A stretch of 33,463 bases of DNA from Pseudomonas spelaei. GTDB taxonomy: Bacteria > Pseudomonadota > Gammaproteobacteria > Pseudomonadales > Pseudomonadaceae. Below the pieces are notes generated by a model. That model was not told the DNA's origin and made no database searches. It saw nothing but the letters and a program-made list of their open reading frames with translations. The stretch lies in the NCBI RefSeq assembly GCF_009724245.1, contig NZ_WNNK01000042.1:1-33463 (forward strand), given 5' to 3'. The position numbers and the translations under genes were made by a program. This document shows positions 23,412 to 31,761 of the stretch, piece by piece (within the stretch, counting starts at the first letter, position 1; each line of letters begins with the position of its first letter).

Positions 23412-23801
23412 TCAGGCGTAGGCGGGTGGCGCGCGCGGGTTGGCCGCAGGCCAGGTGAAGCGGGCAGGAATGTCAGGACTGGCAACGATAGCCGCCGGTG
23501 GCGCGTGGGGTTGTGGCAAGACCGCCACGTTGAGGCTGGAGTTGAGCGCCGGGCCCATGCCGCCACTGGAGCACAGCGGGCAGCCGAAGGCCTTGGACAG
23601 CGTCGGCAGGGATTCATCGGTGGAGTTGGTCGGAGCCGGCGCCTGGGTGCGCGGGTCTACCGTACAGAACTGGCCGCCGATGCCGTTGAGCTGCATCCCG
23701 ACCATCTGCCCGTGACCAATGCTGCAGGCGAACACATTGAACAGGACGCAGCAATAAAGCATCCAGGCAATGAGCGAGCGGTCGGTCCGGGCGAGTTTCA
23801 T
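23412..23801 (-). CDS. DUF2946 family protein
   Basis: A 129-residue small exported or membrane-anchored protein. A hydrophobic N-terminal segment (LIAWMLYCCVLFNVFACS) is followed by GHGQMVGMQ, a Cys at FCTVD, and a CPLC motif (FGCPLCSSG), all consistent with metal handling in the DUF2946 family. The Pro/Ala-rich tail is low complexity. No strong Shine-Dalgarno precedes the ATG at 23801; an in-frame GTG is 18 nt upstream. First gene of a probable operon with the TonB receptor and divergent from the DUF3995 gene. Role in metal uptake or homeostasis is inferred. Confidence 0.78.
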   Translation of the reverse strand: MKLARTDRSLIAWMLYCCVLFNVFACSIGHGQMVGMQLNGIGGQFCTVDPRTQAPAPTNSTDESLPTLSKAFGCPLCSSGGMGPALNSSLNVAVLPQPHAPPAAIVASPDIPARFTWPAANPRAPPAYA

Positions 23802-23894
23802 GGGGCGGCACTTTACCATCAGTCGCCGACGAATGACCTGCAAAAAATCTCAGGGGGACTATCCTCTTTCCCACTTTTTCAGGGATATCCAGCC

Positions 23895-24332
23895 ATGAGC
23901 TTTGTGATTGCGCGGTGGATCGTGGCAGCGTTTGCCTTTATCAGCATGGTGCATTTGTACTGGGCGGCGGGTGGCAAGCTGGGGAGCACGGCGGCCATTC
24001 CGCAGCTGCCCGGCGAGTTCGCCAGAGGGCCGCGACCGGCATTCAAACCCTCGACGCTGGGCACACTTCTGGTGGCGGTGGGGCTGGTGCTGATTGCATT
24101 ACTGGTGTGTTTGCGGGCGGGGTTGTACTTCGAGCCGGTTTCCAATGGTGCGTTGCAGTGGGGCATCAGCGCGGTTGCCTTGGTGATGTTTGCCAGGGCG
24201 ATTGGGGATTCGGAGCTGGTGGGTTTTTTCAAGAAGGTGAGTGGGTCGAAGTTTGCACGGTTGGATACGCTGTTCTATTCGCCGCTGTGCCTGGCATTGG
24301 GAGCGGGCCTGCTGGTGGTGGCGTGGGGGTAA
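23895..24332 (+). CDS. DUF3995 family membrane protein
   Basis: A 145-residue integral membrane protein with about four transmembrane segments: near residues 3-25, 55-78, 88-108 and 125-145. The pattern (HLYWAAGGKLG in the first loop, late FYSPLCLALGAGLL) fits DUF3995, whose function is unknown. The ATG is preceded by AGGGAT. It is divergent from DUF2946 with only 93 bp between starts, so both may share a promoter region. Confidence 0.8.
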   Translation: MSFVIARWIVAAFAFISMVHLYWAAGGKLGSTAAIPQLPGEFARGPRPAFKPSTLGTLLVAVGLVLIALLVCLRAGLYFEPVSNGALQWGISAVALVMFARAIGDSELVGFFKKVSGSKFARLDTLFYSPLCLALGAGLLVVAWG

Positions 24333-24365
24333 GTCCACAAAGGCCACATATCCAACAAAACCAAC

Positions 24366-24395
24366 TTGACATCATCGACATCCCTGGCGTTTATT
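24366..24395 (+). promoter_or_regulatory. Candidate sigma-70 promoter for the amidase operon
   Basis: A perfect -35 hexamer TTGACA (24366-24371), then 18 bp, then TTTATT (24390-24395) as a weak -10. It lies 42 bp before the amidase start. The neighbouring ATCATCGACAT repeat-like sequence could carry a DeoR site, but I see no firm operator. Confidence 0.35.
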
Positions 24396-24437
24396 GGCAT
24401 ACGGCTGGACTCTTTCGCTGATGCCCAAGGATGCTCA

Positions 24438-25868
24438 ATGAAATCTGACCCCTCACTGACTGTCATGCCCAGCGTGACTGGCGCCGCCGAACGTATTCGG
24501 CAGGGCTCATTAACCCCGCTGCACCTGGTTGAGCAATGCCTGGCCGCCATCGAAGCCCACAATTCCACACTGCATGCCTTTGGTGATATCTACGCCGAGT
24601 CCGCCCTGGATCAAGCGCGTACCTTGACGGCAGAAGCCAGGGCTGGGCAGGTGCGCGGTCCGCTTCATGGCGTGCCATTTGGGATCAAGGATCTGTTTTC
24701 CACCGCCGGCCTGCGTACTACCCGTGGCTCATTGACCGGGCTGGACAATGTGCCCACCCAGGACGCTCCGATCATTCGTCGGCTCAAGGAGGCGGGCGCG
24801 ATCATCCTTGGCAAGACCGCCACCACCGAGTTCGGCTGGACCGGTGCCAGTACCTCCCGGGTGTTCGGTAATGGCCGCAACCCCTGGAACCCACAGCTCA
24901 CCAGCGGCGGTTCCAGCTCCGGCTCGGCCATTGCCGTGTCGGCGCGCATGGTCCCGGGCAGCCTGGGTTCCGATGGCGGTGGTTCGGTGCGGATTCCGGC
25001 TGCATTCTGCGGTGCGTTTGCCTTGAAAGGCTCTCTGGGGCGCATTCCGACTTGGCCTTGGTCGGCTACCGAAATGCTCAGCCACGCCGGGCCTATCACG
25101 CGAACGGTGCGCGACAGCGCATTACTGTTCGATATCCTTTCCGGCCCTGATCCCCTGGATCACCAGGCGCTGCCGGCGCCGACTGAATCCTGTCTGGCCC
25201 GGTGTGACCAACCGCTGAAGCCACTCAAAGTGGCGTACTGCCCGACGCTGTTTGATACACCGGTCGACCCGGTGATTGCTTCCACGGTCGAGGCCGCTAT
25301 CTGCAACCTGGCAGAGCAACTTCCGGTCACCGTCACCCGCTTGACCCTGGACTGGCAAGACCCGCTGTCTACCTTCGAGACCCTGTGGGTGGGTGGGCGC
25401 GGTATTGCATACGGCAAAGCCCTGGCTGACCGCCTGGACCAACTGGATCCCGGTTTCGCCACGCTGATCAAGCGCTCCGCCGATTACGACCTGGGGGGTT
25501 ACCTCAACGCTGTCCAGCAGCGCGCGTCATTCGCCAATCAGGTACATGCCCTGTTTGCCGATTACGACTTGCTGCTGATGCCAACGCTGCCGATCCTGCC
25601 GTTCGCTGCCGACCAGGTCGCCCCTGAGGGCTGGCCCGGCGCGGAGGGTGCTGTGCCTTGGGCCCGTTGGACGCCCTTTACCTATCCGTTCAATATCACC
25701 GGCAACCCCGCCGCCAGCCTGCCGTGTGGCTGGAGCCCGAGTGGTTTGCCGATTGGTTTGCAGGTGGTCGGCCCGCGTTTCACCGATGCTCTGGTGCTGC
25801 AATTCTGCGCAGCCGTTGAAGCCATTGCACCTTGGGACCAGCATCTTCCACCCTTGCTGACCCCCTGA
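24438..25868 (+). CDS. Amidase (amidase signature family)
   Basis: A 476-residue amidase-signature enzyme with an intact Ser-cisSer-Lys triad: Lys84 (GIKDLF), Ser159 (GGSSSGS) and Ser183 (GSDGGGSVRIPAAFCG). The spacings (75 and 24) match GatA-type enzymes. It hydrolyses a carboxamide to acid plus ammonia in the cytoplasm; there is no signal peptide. It is not the GatA subunit of the tRNA amidotransferase, as no gatB or gatC is adjacent. I chose ATG 24438 for the AAGGA 6 nt upstream; the open frame extends to 24366 without support. First gene of the region 4 cluster. Substrate unknown. Confidence 0.92.
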   Translation: MKSDPSLTVMPSVTGAAERIRQGSLTPLHLVEQCLAAIEAHNSTLHAFGDIYAESALDQARTLTAEARAGQVRGPLHGVPFGIKDLFSTAGLRTTRGSLTGLDNVPTQDAPIIRRLKEAGAIILGKTATTEFGWTGASTSRVFGNGRNPWNPQLTSGGSSSGSAIAVSARMVPGSLGSDGGGSVRIPAAFCGAFALKGSLGRIPTWPWSATEMLSHAGPITRTVRDSALLFDILSGPDPLDHQALPAPTESCLARCDQPLKPLKVAYCPTLFDTPVDPVIASTVEAAICNLAEQLPVTVTRLTLDWQDPLSTFETLWVGGRGIAYGKALADRLDQLDPGFATLIKRSADYDLGGYLNAVQQRASFANQVHALFADYDLLLMPTLPILPFAADQVAPEGWPGAEGAVPWARWTPFTYPFNITGNPAASLPCGWSPSGLPIGLQVVGPRFTDALVLQFCAAVEAIAPWDQHLPPLLTP

Positions 25869-25905
25869 TCAGGGCCACCCGAACCCGCCTTGGAATGCCC
25901 CATTT

Positions 25906-26664
25906 ATGCTTAACCAGCCTCGTCTCGACGAAATCATGCTCTTGCTCACCCAACACCAGCGCGTCAAGGCGTCGGACCTGGCGCACGCATTGTTTGTCTC
26001 GGAAGAAACCATCCGCCGTGACTTCAAGTACCTGGAGGAGGCGGGCAAGCTGCGGCGTATCCACGGCGGGGCAATCCTGCCCCGGCTCAACGAAGAACAG
26101 CCGCTGCAAGTACGCAGCCGCATCAAGACACAGGCCAAGACCCGTATCGCAGTACGGGCTGCGAAACTGGTGACTGAAGGCATGGTGCTGTTTCTCGACA
26201 CCGGTACCTCGACCCTGGCGGTAGCGCAGCAACTGATCGGTTTCAGCCGGTTGCGCATCATCACCAACTCCCTGGACATCGCCCGCGTGATCACCGAGCA
26301 AAGTGCCAACCAGGTACTGGTGGTGCCAGGGGATGTACGGCGCAATGACAACGCACTGATCGGTGCCCACACCCTGGAGTTTGTCCGCCAGTTTCACTAT
26401 GACATCGCCTTCATGGGGATTGGCGGGGTTGATCTGGAACTGGGCTTCACGGACTACGAGGAGCCCGAGGCGCTGCTGCGCCGTGTGCTGACCAAACACT
26501 CCCTGCGCAGTGTGATCCTGGCCGACGACGCCAAGTTCGGGCATCGCACTTTTATCAATACGCTGGCGTTCGATGCGATCACGACTCTGGTCACCAATCG
26601 CCCGTTGTCCGACGATTTTTCGGCCCGTCTGGAGCAAGCTCATGTCGATATCCTTTACCCCTGA
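25906..26664 (+). CDS. DeoR/GlpR family transcriptional regulator
   Basis: A 252-residue DeoR-family regulator. An N-terminal winged HTH (residues about 4-58, with SEETIRRDFKYLEE and the GKLRRIHGGA wing) is followed by a DeoRC sensor domain with DTGTSTLA, NSLDIAR and GIGGVD motifs (about 75-235). Such domains bind phosphorylated metabolites, usually sugar phosphates. That fits the presence of two kinases downstream. It is placed inside the cluster, 37 nt after the amidase, and overlaps the hydrolase gene by 23 nt, so it likely controls its own operon. Confidence 0.92.
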   Translation: MLNQPRLDEIMLLLTQHQRVKASDLAHALFVSEETIRRDFKYLEEAGKLRRIHGGAILPRLNEEQPLQVRSRIKTQAKTRIAVRAAKLVTEGMVLFLDTGTSTLAVAQQLIGFSRLRIITNSLDIARVITEQSANQVLVVPGDVRRNDNALIGAHTLEFVRQFHYDIAFMGIGGVDLELGFTDYEEPEALLRRVLTKHSLRSVILADDAKFGHRTFINTLAFDAITTLVTNRPLSDDFSARLEQAHVDILYP

Positions 26665-27922
26665 ACTGCTAACGCCCAGTGAACAGGACATCGCCTCGTT
26701 CGAGGCGTTGTTCCGGCACAGCTCGGCGATTGGCGCGACGCCGGCCGGAGGCTTGCATCGCCTCGCAGCGTCGGTCGAGGACGGCGCCGTGCGCGACCTG
26801 TTCGCCACCTGGCTGACCGAACGTGGCTTTGAAGTGCGGGTGGACGCCGTGGGCAACATGTTCGGCTTGATTACTTTTAACCCCGATGCACCTTATGTGC
26901 TGTGCGGCTCGCACTTGGACAGCCAGCCCAGCGCCGGTCGTTTTGACGGGGTCTACGGCGTGTTGGCCGGTGCGGTGGCGGTAGCCAGCCTGGCTCGACA
27001 ACTGCGCGAGCGCGGTGAAGTGCCGCCGTGCAATCTGGCGGTGGTGAACTGGACCAATGAGGAGGGCGCCCGCTTTCAGCCCAGCCTGATTGGCAGCAGC
27101 GTATTCACCGGCGACCTGGCACTGCAAGACGCCTGGGCCTGCCGCGACGGTGATGGCATCAGCCTCAAGCAGGCCCTGCAACAGATCGGCTACCTGGGCG
27201 CCGGCCGGGTCGAGCTGGAGATCGCCGGTTATGTGGAAATCCACGTCGAGCAGGGCGACGGGCTTGAGCGTGATGGCTTGGCCATTGGTGTGGTCCGCGA
27301 CACGTGGGCCGCCCTCAAACAACGGATTCGCTTTATCGGTGAACAAAACCACACCGGGCCCACCCCCATGGTTGCCCGTAAGGACGCCTTGCTGGCCGCT
27401 GCCCATGCCATTACTGCCGTGCGCGCCGAGGCGGATCTGCATGGGCCGCAATTGCACAGTTCTGTGGGGCGCCTGGAGATTTATCCCAACTCGCCCAACG
27501 TGGTGCCGTCTCGCGTCACTTTGCATGTGGAGTACCGCTCGCCCGATACCGAGCTACTGGCCGCAGCCGGTGATCGTCTGGACGCCAGCCTCAAGGCCGT
27601 CGCGGCTGACACATCGACGTCTTACGAGGTGGAAAGCCATGCCCTGCGTGAGTCGACGCACATGCACCATGGTTTCGCGGAACTGGCCTACAGTGTCGGG
27701 CAGCAACTGGGATTACCCATTGGCAACAGCGTGACGGTTTCCGGCCACGACGCCATCAGCCTGAGTCGGCATTACCCGGTCTGCCTGCTGTTTATTCCCA
27801 GCAGCAACGGTGTGTCCCATAACGAAGCGGAGTTCACCAGCGACCAGGACATGCGCAACGGTTTGCGCATGCTGACCGCGTTGCTTTACCGCGCCTGTTC
27901 AACCCCAAACGCCTATCGCTGA
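26642..27922 (+). CDS. Zn-dependent M20-type hydrolase (N-carbamoyl-L-amino-acid hydrolase / allantoate amidohydrolase family)
   Basis: A 426-residue M20-like metallohydrolase. Metal-ligand motifs are in order: His91 in GSHLDSQ, Asp102 in GRFDG, Glu140/Glu141 in NEEGARF, His201 in EIHVEQG and His393 in VSHNEAE. These are the hallmarks of the carbamoylase/allantoate amidohydrolase/beta-ureidopropionase group, which cleave N-carbamoyl or ureido groups and release CO2 and ammonia. The start at 26642 follows GGAG and lies inside the 3' end of the DeoR gene. No dihydropyrimidinase or allantoinase is adjacent, so the usual pyrimidine or purine pathway is not obvious. Substrate unknown. Confidence 0.88.
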   Translation: MSISFTPELLTPSEQDIASFEALFRHSSAIGATPAGGLHRLAASVEDGAVRDLFATWLTERGFEVRVDAVGNMFGLITFNPDAPYVLCGSHLDSQPSAGRFDGVYGVLAGAVAVASLARQLRERGEVPPCNLAVVNWTNEEGARFQPSLIGSSVFTGDLALQDAWACRDGDGISLKQALQQIGYLGAGRVELEIAGYVEIHVEQGDGLERDGLAIGVVRDTWAALKQRIRFIGEQNHTGPTPMVARKDALLAAAHAITAVRAEADLHGPQLHSSVGRLEIYPNSPNVVPSRVTLHVEYRSPDTELLAAAGDRLDASLKAVAADTSTSYEVESHALRESTHMHHGFAELAYSVGQQLGLPIGNSVTVSGHDAISLSRHYPVCLLFIPSSNGVSHNEAEFTSDQDMRNGLRMLTALLYRACSTPNAYR

Positions 27923-27930
27923 GGTGAGCC

Positions 27931-28887
27931 ATGTCGAGCCGTTCACAAGCAATGTCACGACTGCTGGGTGCCTTGGAGGCAGCCGGTCTGTCAGCCAAGG
28001 TGGTGATTGAGGAGGGCACGGCCGGGATTGCCTCGCCCGTGCGGTTGGCTACCGAGTGGACTGGCTTCACGGTCAGCGCTCCCTGGGGCCAGTGCTACGC
28101 CAAGGTCCTGCATGACGATATGCGGGCGCTGATCGACATCGAACGGACCGCCCGCGCCACGCAGTTGGCGGCGGATTGCGACGTGACACCGGGCGTGCGC
28201 CTGGTGGATGCTGCGGCCGGGGTATTGCTGCTGGACGCATTGCCGGCCAACGAGTGGCGCTGGGCGCGGCTCGATGAATTGATGCAACCCCAGCGCCTGC
28301 AAGCGCTGTGGAACTTGAAGAAGCAACTGCACGCCGGTACCTCGCCGGGGTTCACGCGCTCACCGTTACAGGACATCCAGCACCTGCGGGAACTGTGTGC
28401 CCGCGATGGCGTGGTCTTGCCGGTGGATCACGCCTGGATCAGCACCTGCATCGACCTGGCCTGGACCGCCCTGCAATTTACTGCCAGCCCCTCAGTGCCG
28501 CTGCACGGAGATGGTGTGGCCAGTAACGTGCTGATCGGCCCGGACGGTGCTCTGCAACTGATCGACTTCGATTACGGTGGCTGTTTCGATCCCTGGTATG
28601 ACGTGGCCATCAGCCTCAATGAACTGTATTCATTTGAAGCGCAATGGCGCGAAGGTATCACCGCTTGGGCCGGTCACTGCCGGGAAAGCGACTACGCCCG
28701 CTGTCGACTGTACGCCTTGATCAATGATTGGTACTGGACCCTTTGGGGCCTGTGGGTCGGCGCCACCTCAGTGCGGCCGCTGGAGTTTTCCAAGGTCGGG
28801 CAGTGGACATTGTTGCGCTGCAGGCAAAGCCTGCAAGACCCACGGTTCGAAGGTTGGCTGCGTCAGGTGCAGGAGGGGCAAGGATGA
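27931..28887 (+). CDS. Aminoglycoside/choline-kinase-fold phosphotransferase (kinase 1)
   Basis: A 318-residue APH/choline-kinase-like protein. The catalytic loop is canonical: His192, Asp194 and Asn199 in HGDGVASN, followed by Asp212/Asp214 in LIDFDYGG for Mg. Lys58 (CYAKVL) is the likely ATP-binding lysine. It would phosphorylate a hydroxyl on a small molecule such as an amino alcohol. GAGGTGAG precedes the ATG. It lies 8 nt after the hydrolase gene and overlaps kinase 2 by 4 nt (ATGA). It is not an obvious antibiotic-resistance kinase: it is embedded in a catabolic-type operon. Confidence 0.85.
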   Translation: MSSRSQAMSRLLGALEAAGLSAKVVIEEGTAGIASPVRLATEWTGFTVSAPWGQCYAKVLHDDMRALIDIERTARATQLAADCDVTPGVRLVDAAAGVLLLDALPANEWRWARLDELMQPQRLQALWNLKKQLHAGTSPGFTRSPLQDIQHLRELCARDGVVLPVDHAWISTCIDLAWTALQFTASPSVPLHGDGVASNVLIGPDGALQLIDFDYGGCFDPWYDVAISLNELYSFEAQWREGITAWAGHCRESDYARCRLYALINDWYWTLWGLWVGATSVRPLEFSKVGQWTLLRCRQSLQDPRFEGWLRQVQEGQG

Positions 28888-29819
28888 AAGCATTAGGTGA
28901 GGGCTGCACGCCCCAGGAGCGTCAGTTGGAGGCGGCGGTGCGCGGCGTCGCCGGCTGGGGCGGCAATGGTATTCGTTACGAGCCGGTCAGTGGCGGGATT
29001 TCCAACAGCAACTGGCGGGTGGAAGTGGCCGGGGCAGACACCGCGTATTTTTTCAAGATTCCCGGTGTGGGCACCGAAATGTTTATCGACCGTCGCACCG
29101 CCCATGACGCCAGCGTCAAGGCCGCGCAGACCGGTTTCGGCGCACCGGTGTTTGCCTTCCTCGAAGAGTTCGGCGTGGAAGTATTCGAGTTCATGGAAGG
29201 TTGGCGCGCCTCGTCCAACCACGACTTCCTCGACCGCGACATACGCCACAATGCGCTGCATGCGCTGAAGGCCTTCAACGACCAGCCGCCGCTGGTGCAG
29301 ACCAAGACGGTGTTCGACATGATTGCCGAGCACCAGCGTCAGGTTGAAGAACTCAACGGCTGCAAACCCGCCGACGATGCCTGGTTACGCCGTCAGAGTG
29401 ATCGTGCACGTGGCGTGTTGCAGGCCTCCGGTATCGACCTGGCGCCGTGCATGAATGACACCCTGGCGGGTAATTTCATGCTTAACGACCGTCGGCAGAT
29501 TCGCCTGGTGGACTTCGAGTACGCCTCCAACAACGACCGTCATTACGAGCTGGCCCTGTGGTTCGGCGAGATGTTTTTCACCGACGAGATGGAGCTGGCG
29601 CTGATCGAGGATTACTTCGGCCAGGTGACCTCGCAAAACCTGGCGCGGATCAAACTGCACAAGGCCCTGGCGGACATCAAGTGGTCGACCTGGGCGATGG
29701 TTCAGCACGCGGTGTCGCAACTGGATTTCGACTTCTACAAATACGGCACCTGGAAGCACATGCGGGCTCGCAGCATCATCAACGATTCACAATGGGAAAC
29801 CTGGCTGAGACAGGCTTGA
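28884..29819 (+). CDS. Choline-kinase-family phosphotransferase with altered catalytic loop (kinase 2)
   Basis: A 311-residue choline/ethanolamine-kinase-like protein. The nucleotide loop is GGISNSNWRV (about 37-46), with Lys58 (FFKIP). The Mg region is LVDFEYASNNDRHYELALWF, as in choline kinases. The catalytic loop reads CMNDTLAGN: Asp192 and Asn197 are kept, but the usual His (position 190) is Met. The gene starts in the stop of kinase 1 (ATGA). The true start was set at 28884 with AGGAGGGGCAAGG upstream. The two kinases are only distantly similar, so they may act on different intermediates or as a heteromer. Confidence 0.87.
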   Translation: MKALGEGCTPQERQLEAAVRGVAGWGGNGIRYEPVSGGISNSNWRVEVAGADTAYFFKIPGVGTEMFIDRRTAHDASVKAAQTGFGAPVFAFLEEFGVEVFEFMEGWRASSNHDFLDRDIRHNALHALKAFNDQPPLVQTKTVFDMIAEHQRQVEELNGCKPADDAWLRRQSDRARGVLQASGIDLAPCMNDTLAGNFMLNDRRQIRLVDFEYASNNDRHYELALWFGEMFFTDEMELALIEDYFGQVTSQNLARIKLHKALADIKWSTWAMVQHAVSQLDFDFYKYGTWKHMRARSIINDSQWETWLRQA

Positions 29820-29952
29820 GCCTGCGGCCTAGAACAATAAATGCATTGAAAAGTAGTCACTTTGGCGCTGGTTGGCGCTCACGTTTTCACTGCTTGATTT
29901 TTGTTTGATCACACAACAATCCGATCCAGAAATTCAAGGAGCACACGACGTC

Positions 29953-30207
29953 ATGAAAACCGATACCGCACCCCCTGGACGCCTGAAGCGCCAACTCTTC
30001 GGCGTGTATTTCTTCCTGTTGCTGATGCTGGCGTTATTTCCGCCGCTCTACTTGAGTGTCAGCGGCAGTACCGCGCTGGTCCTGGGTATTCCATTGCCGA
30101 TCTTCTACTGGATCGCCATTGCCGTGCTTGCCGGCCTCGGCCTGTGGGCGTTGTATCTCGCCGAGCTGGCAGCGGGCGAACTGCCGGAAGAGGGGGAGGG
30201 GCAATGA
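29953..30207 (+). CDS. DUF3311 small membrane protein, symporter partner
   Basis: An 84-residue protein with two transmembrane helices (about 16-37 and 42-68) joined by a short Gly/Ser loop, and an acidic tail. This is the DUF3311 type, which is typically encoded directly before sodium:solute symporters and probably serves as an accessory subunit. The ATG follows AAGGAG by 11 nt, and the stop overlaps the symporter start (ATGA). A 133-bp gap before it may contain a separate promoter. Confidence 0.82.
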   Translation: MKTDTAPPGRLKRQLFGVYFFLLLMLALFPPLYLSVSGSTALVLGIPLPIFYWIAIAVLAGLGLWALYLAELAAGELPEEGEGQ

Positions 30208-31736
30208 TCAGTACTGCCACCGACGCCAACCTCTACATCACCTTCGGCATCATCGGCGTGTTCCTGGCCGGGATGATCGCCGTGCTGTACGCCACCAACC
30301 GCGAGAGCACCAGCTTTTCTGATTACGCTGTAGGCGGGCGCTCCTATGGGCCGTGGTACATCGCCATGTGTTACACCAACTCGTGGTGGCCGGGCTCGAC
30401 CTTTACCGCATTTTTTGCCCTGAGTATCGGCGGTGTCCTGGGCTTCTACGGCATGGTCTATGCCACCCTCGGCGTCACCGCCATGTACCTGATGGCCCGC
30501 CGTGCCTGGACCTGGGGCCAGCGCTTCAACCTGCGCACCCAACCGGACTTGCTCGGCATGCGCTTCAATAGCCCGGCGGTCAAACGCGTGGCCTCGATCA
30601 TCGGCATCATCTCGGTGTTCCCGTGGGTGGTGATGGGGATCCAGGCCTTGGCGATGTTGTTTCAATTCGCCAGTTTTGGCCGTTGGGGCGTGACCACCTG
30701 CCTGCTGGCCGGCGTCGGGGTGGTGCTGGTGCGCCAGTACTGGACCGTGAGCATGGGCATGCGCGGGCTGATCATGACTGACATGTTCCAGGGCTTGATT
30801 GCCTATGTGCTGTGTGCGGCACTGTGTGTGTTCCTGCTGTTTGGCGACCAGGCGTCGTTCTCCAACCTGTCCCATTTGCCGGCCAAGATGCTGCTGGTCC
30901 CTGGCGACAGTGGCACCGGCTACGGCCCGCTGTACATGTTCAGCCTGATTTTCACCGGGGTCATCGGCTCGATGTGCTGGCCCATGAGCTTCCAGCGCAT
31001 CTACACCGCCAGCGGCGTGCGGGCGGTGAAGAAGGGCACGCTCTACACCATTTTGTTGGTGGGCGGTTTCTACGGAATCCTGATGCTGTTCGCCGCTGCC
31101 ATCAGCCAAGACCCCAACGTACTGGCGAACCCGCAACAAGGCTGGTTCCTGTCGCTGTTCGACATCGGCGGGCCGTGGTTACTGGCGCTGGCCATCGTCA
31201 TCGTCCTGGCGGCGAGCATTGGTCATGTGGATGGTTGCGTGCAGGTGTGCGGCACTCAGTTCGCCAATGACCTGGCTACTTGGAACACCCCACGTACCGA
31301 TCGGCAACTGACCTTGCTGGCCAAGTCGGGAATGGTGGTGTTTATCGTCGCCGCTTCCATCCTGGCCTACCTGACCTTCGACTACTCGCGGTTGCAGCTG
31401 CTGGCGCAGATTTCCTACCAGGGCATCATCCAATTGGCAGTACCGCTGTTCTTCGGGATCTTCAGTCGCCGTGGCAACAAGGAAGGCGCGATTACCGGGA
31501 TGCTCGCGGGGATCGTGGTGGCGATTGTGCTGACGACGATGTACCCGGATGACATCCCCGGCCTGGGCTCGTTGACCAGTGGGATCGTCGGGTTGGTAGT
31601 CAATGCCGTGATCTTCGTGGTGTGTGCGTGGGCGATCAAACCTAGCCCGGCGGAAAGCGCGCGGGTGCAGAACCTGTTCGACATAGCGGCACCCGGACGC
31701 AAGGCCCCAGCGGGCGCCACGCCGGTGATGAATTGA
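30204..31736 (+). CDS. Sodium:solute symporter (SSS family)
   Basis: A 510-residue inner-membrane transporter with about 13 hydrophobic segments. The family core is visible: SFSDYAVGGRSYGPWYIAM near the N-terminus, then NSWWPGSTFTAFFALSIGG and QPDLLGMRF. It would import a small solute with Na+ into the cytoplasm. SSS members take up proline, pantothenate, allantoin-like or sugar substrates; specificity cannot be read. It is coupled to DUF3311 upstream, and the HAD gene follows after 25 nt. Most likely it brings in the substrate of the region 4 enzymes. Confidence 0.92.
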   Translation: MISTATDANLYITFGIIGVFLAGMIAVLYATNRESTSFSDYAVGGRSYGPWYIAMCYTNSWWPGSTFTAFFALSIGGVLGFYGMVYATLGVTAMYLMARRAWTWGQRFNLRTQPDLLGMRFNSPAVKRVASIIGIISVFPWVVMGIQALAMLFQFASFGRWGVTTCLLAGVGVVLVRQYWTVSMGMRGLIMTDMFQGLIAYVLCAALCVFLLFGDQASFSNLSHLPAKMLLVPGDSGTGYGPLYMFSLIFTGVIGSMCWPMSFQRIYTASGVRAVKKGTLYTILLVGGFYGILMLFAAAISQDPNVLANPQQGWFLSLFDIGGPWLLALAIVIVLAASIGHVDGCVQVCGTQFANDLATWNTPRTDRQLTLLAKSGMVVFIVAASILAYLTFDYSRLQLLAQISYQGIIQLAVPLFFGIFSRRGNKEGAITGMLAGIVVAIVLTTMYPDDIPGLGSLTSGIVGLVVNAVIFVVCAWAIKPSPAESARVQNLFDIAAPGRKAPAGATPVMN

Positions 31737-31761
31737 AAATAAACAACACAATGGGTATCAC

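Noticed and set aside
23802..23894. Fur box between DUF2946 and DUF3995 genes
   Set aside because: No match to the GATAATGATAATCATTATC pattern, even loosely.
27931..29819. Antibiotic-resistance aminoglycoside phosphotransferases
   Set aside because: The fold is shared, but the genes are embedded and translationally coupled in a metabolic operon, and kinase 2 has choline-kinase features; resistance is not indicated.
29870..29900. TTGGCGCTGGTTGGCGCT direct repeat considered as a sigma-54 promoter
   Set aside because: The GG and GC dinucleotides are not at the required 10-bp spacing; the short direct repeat alone is not convincing.
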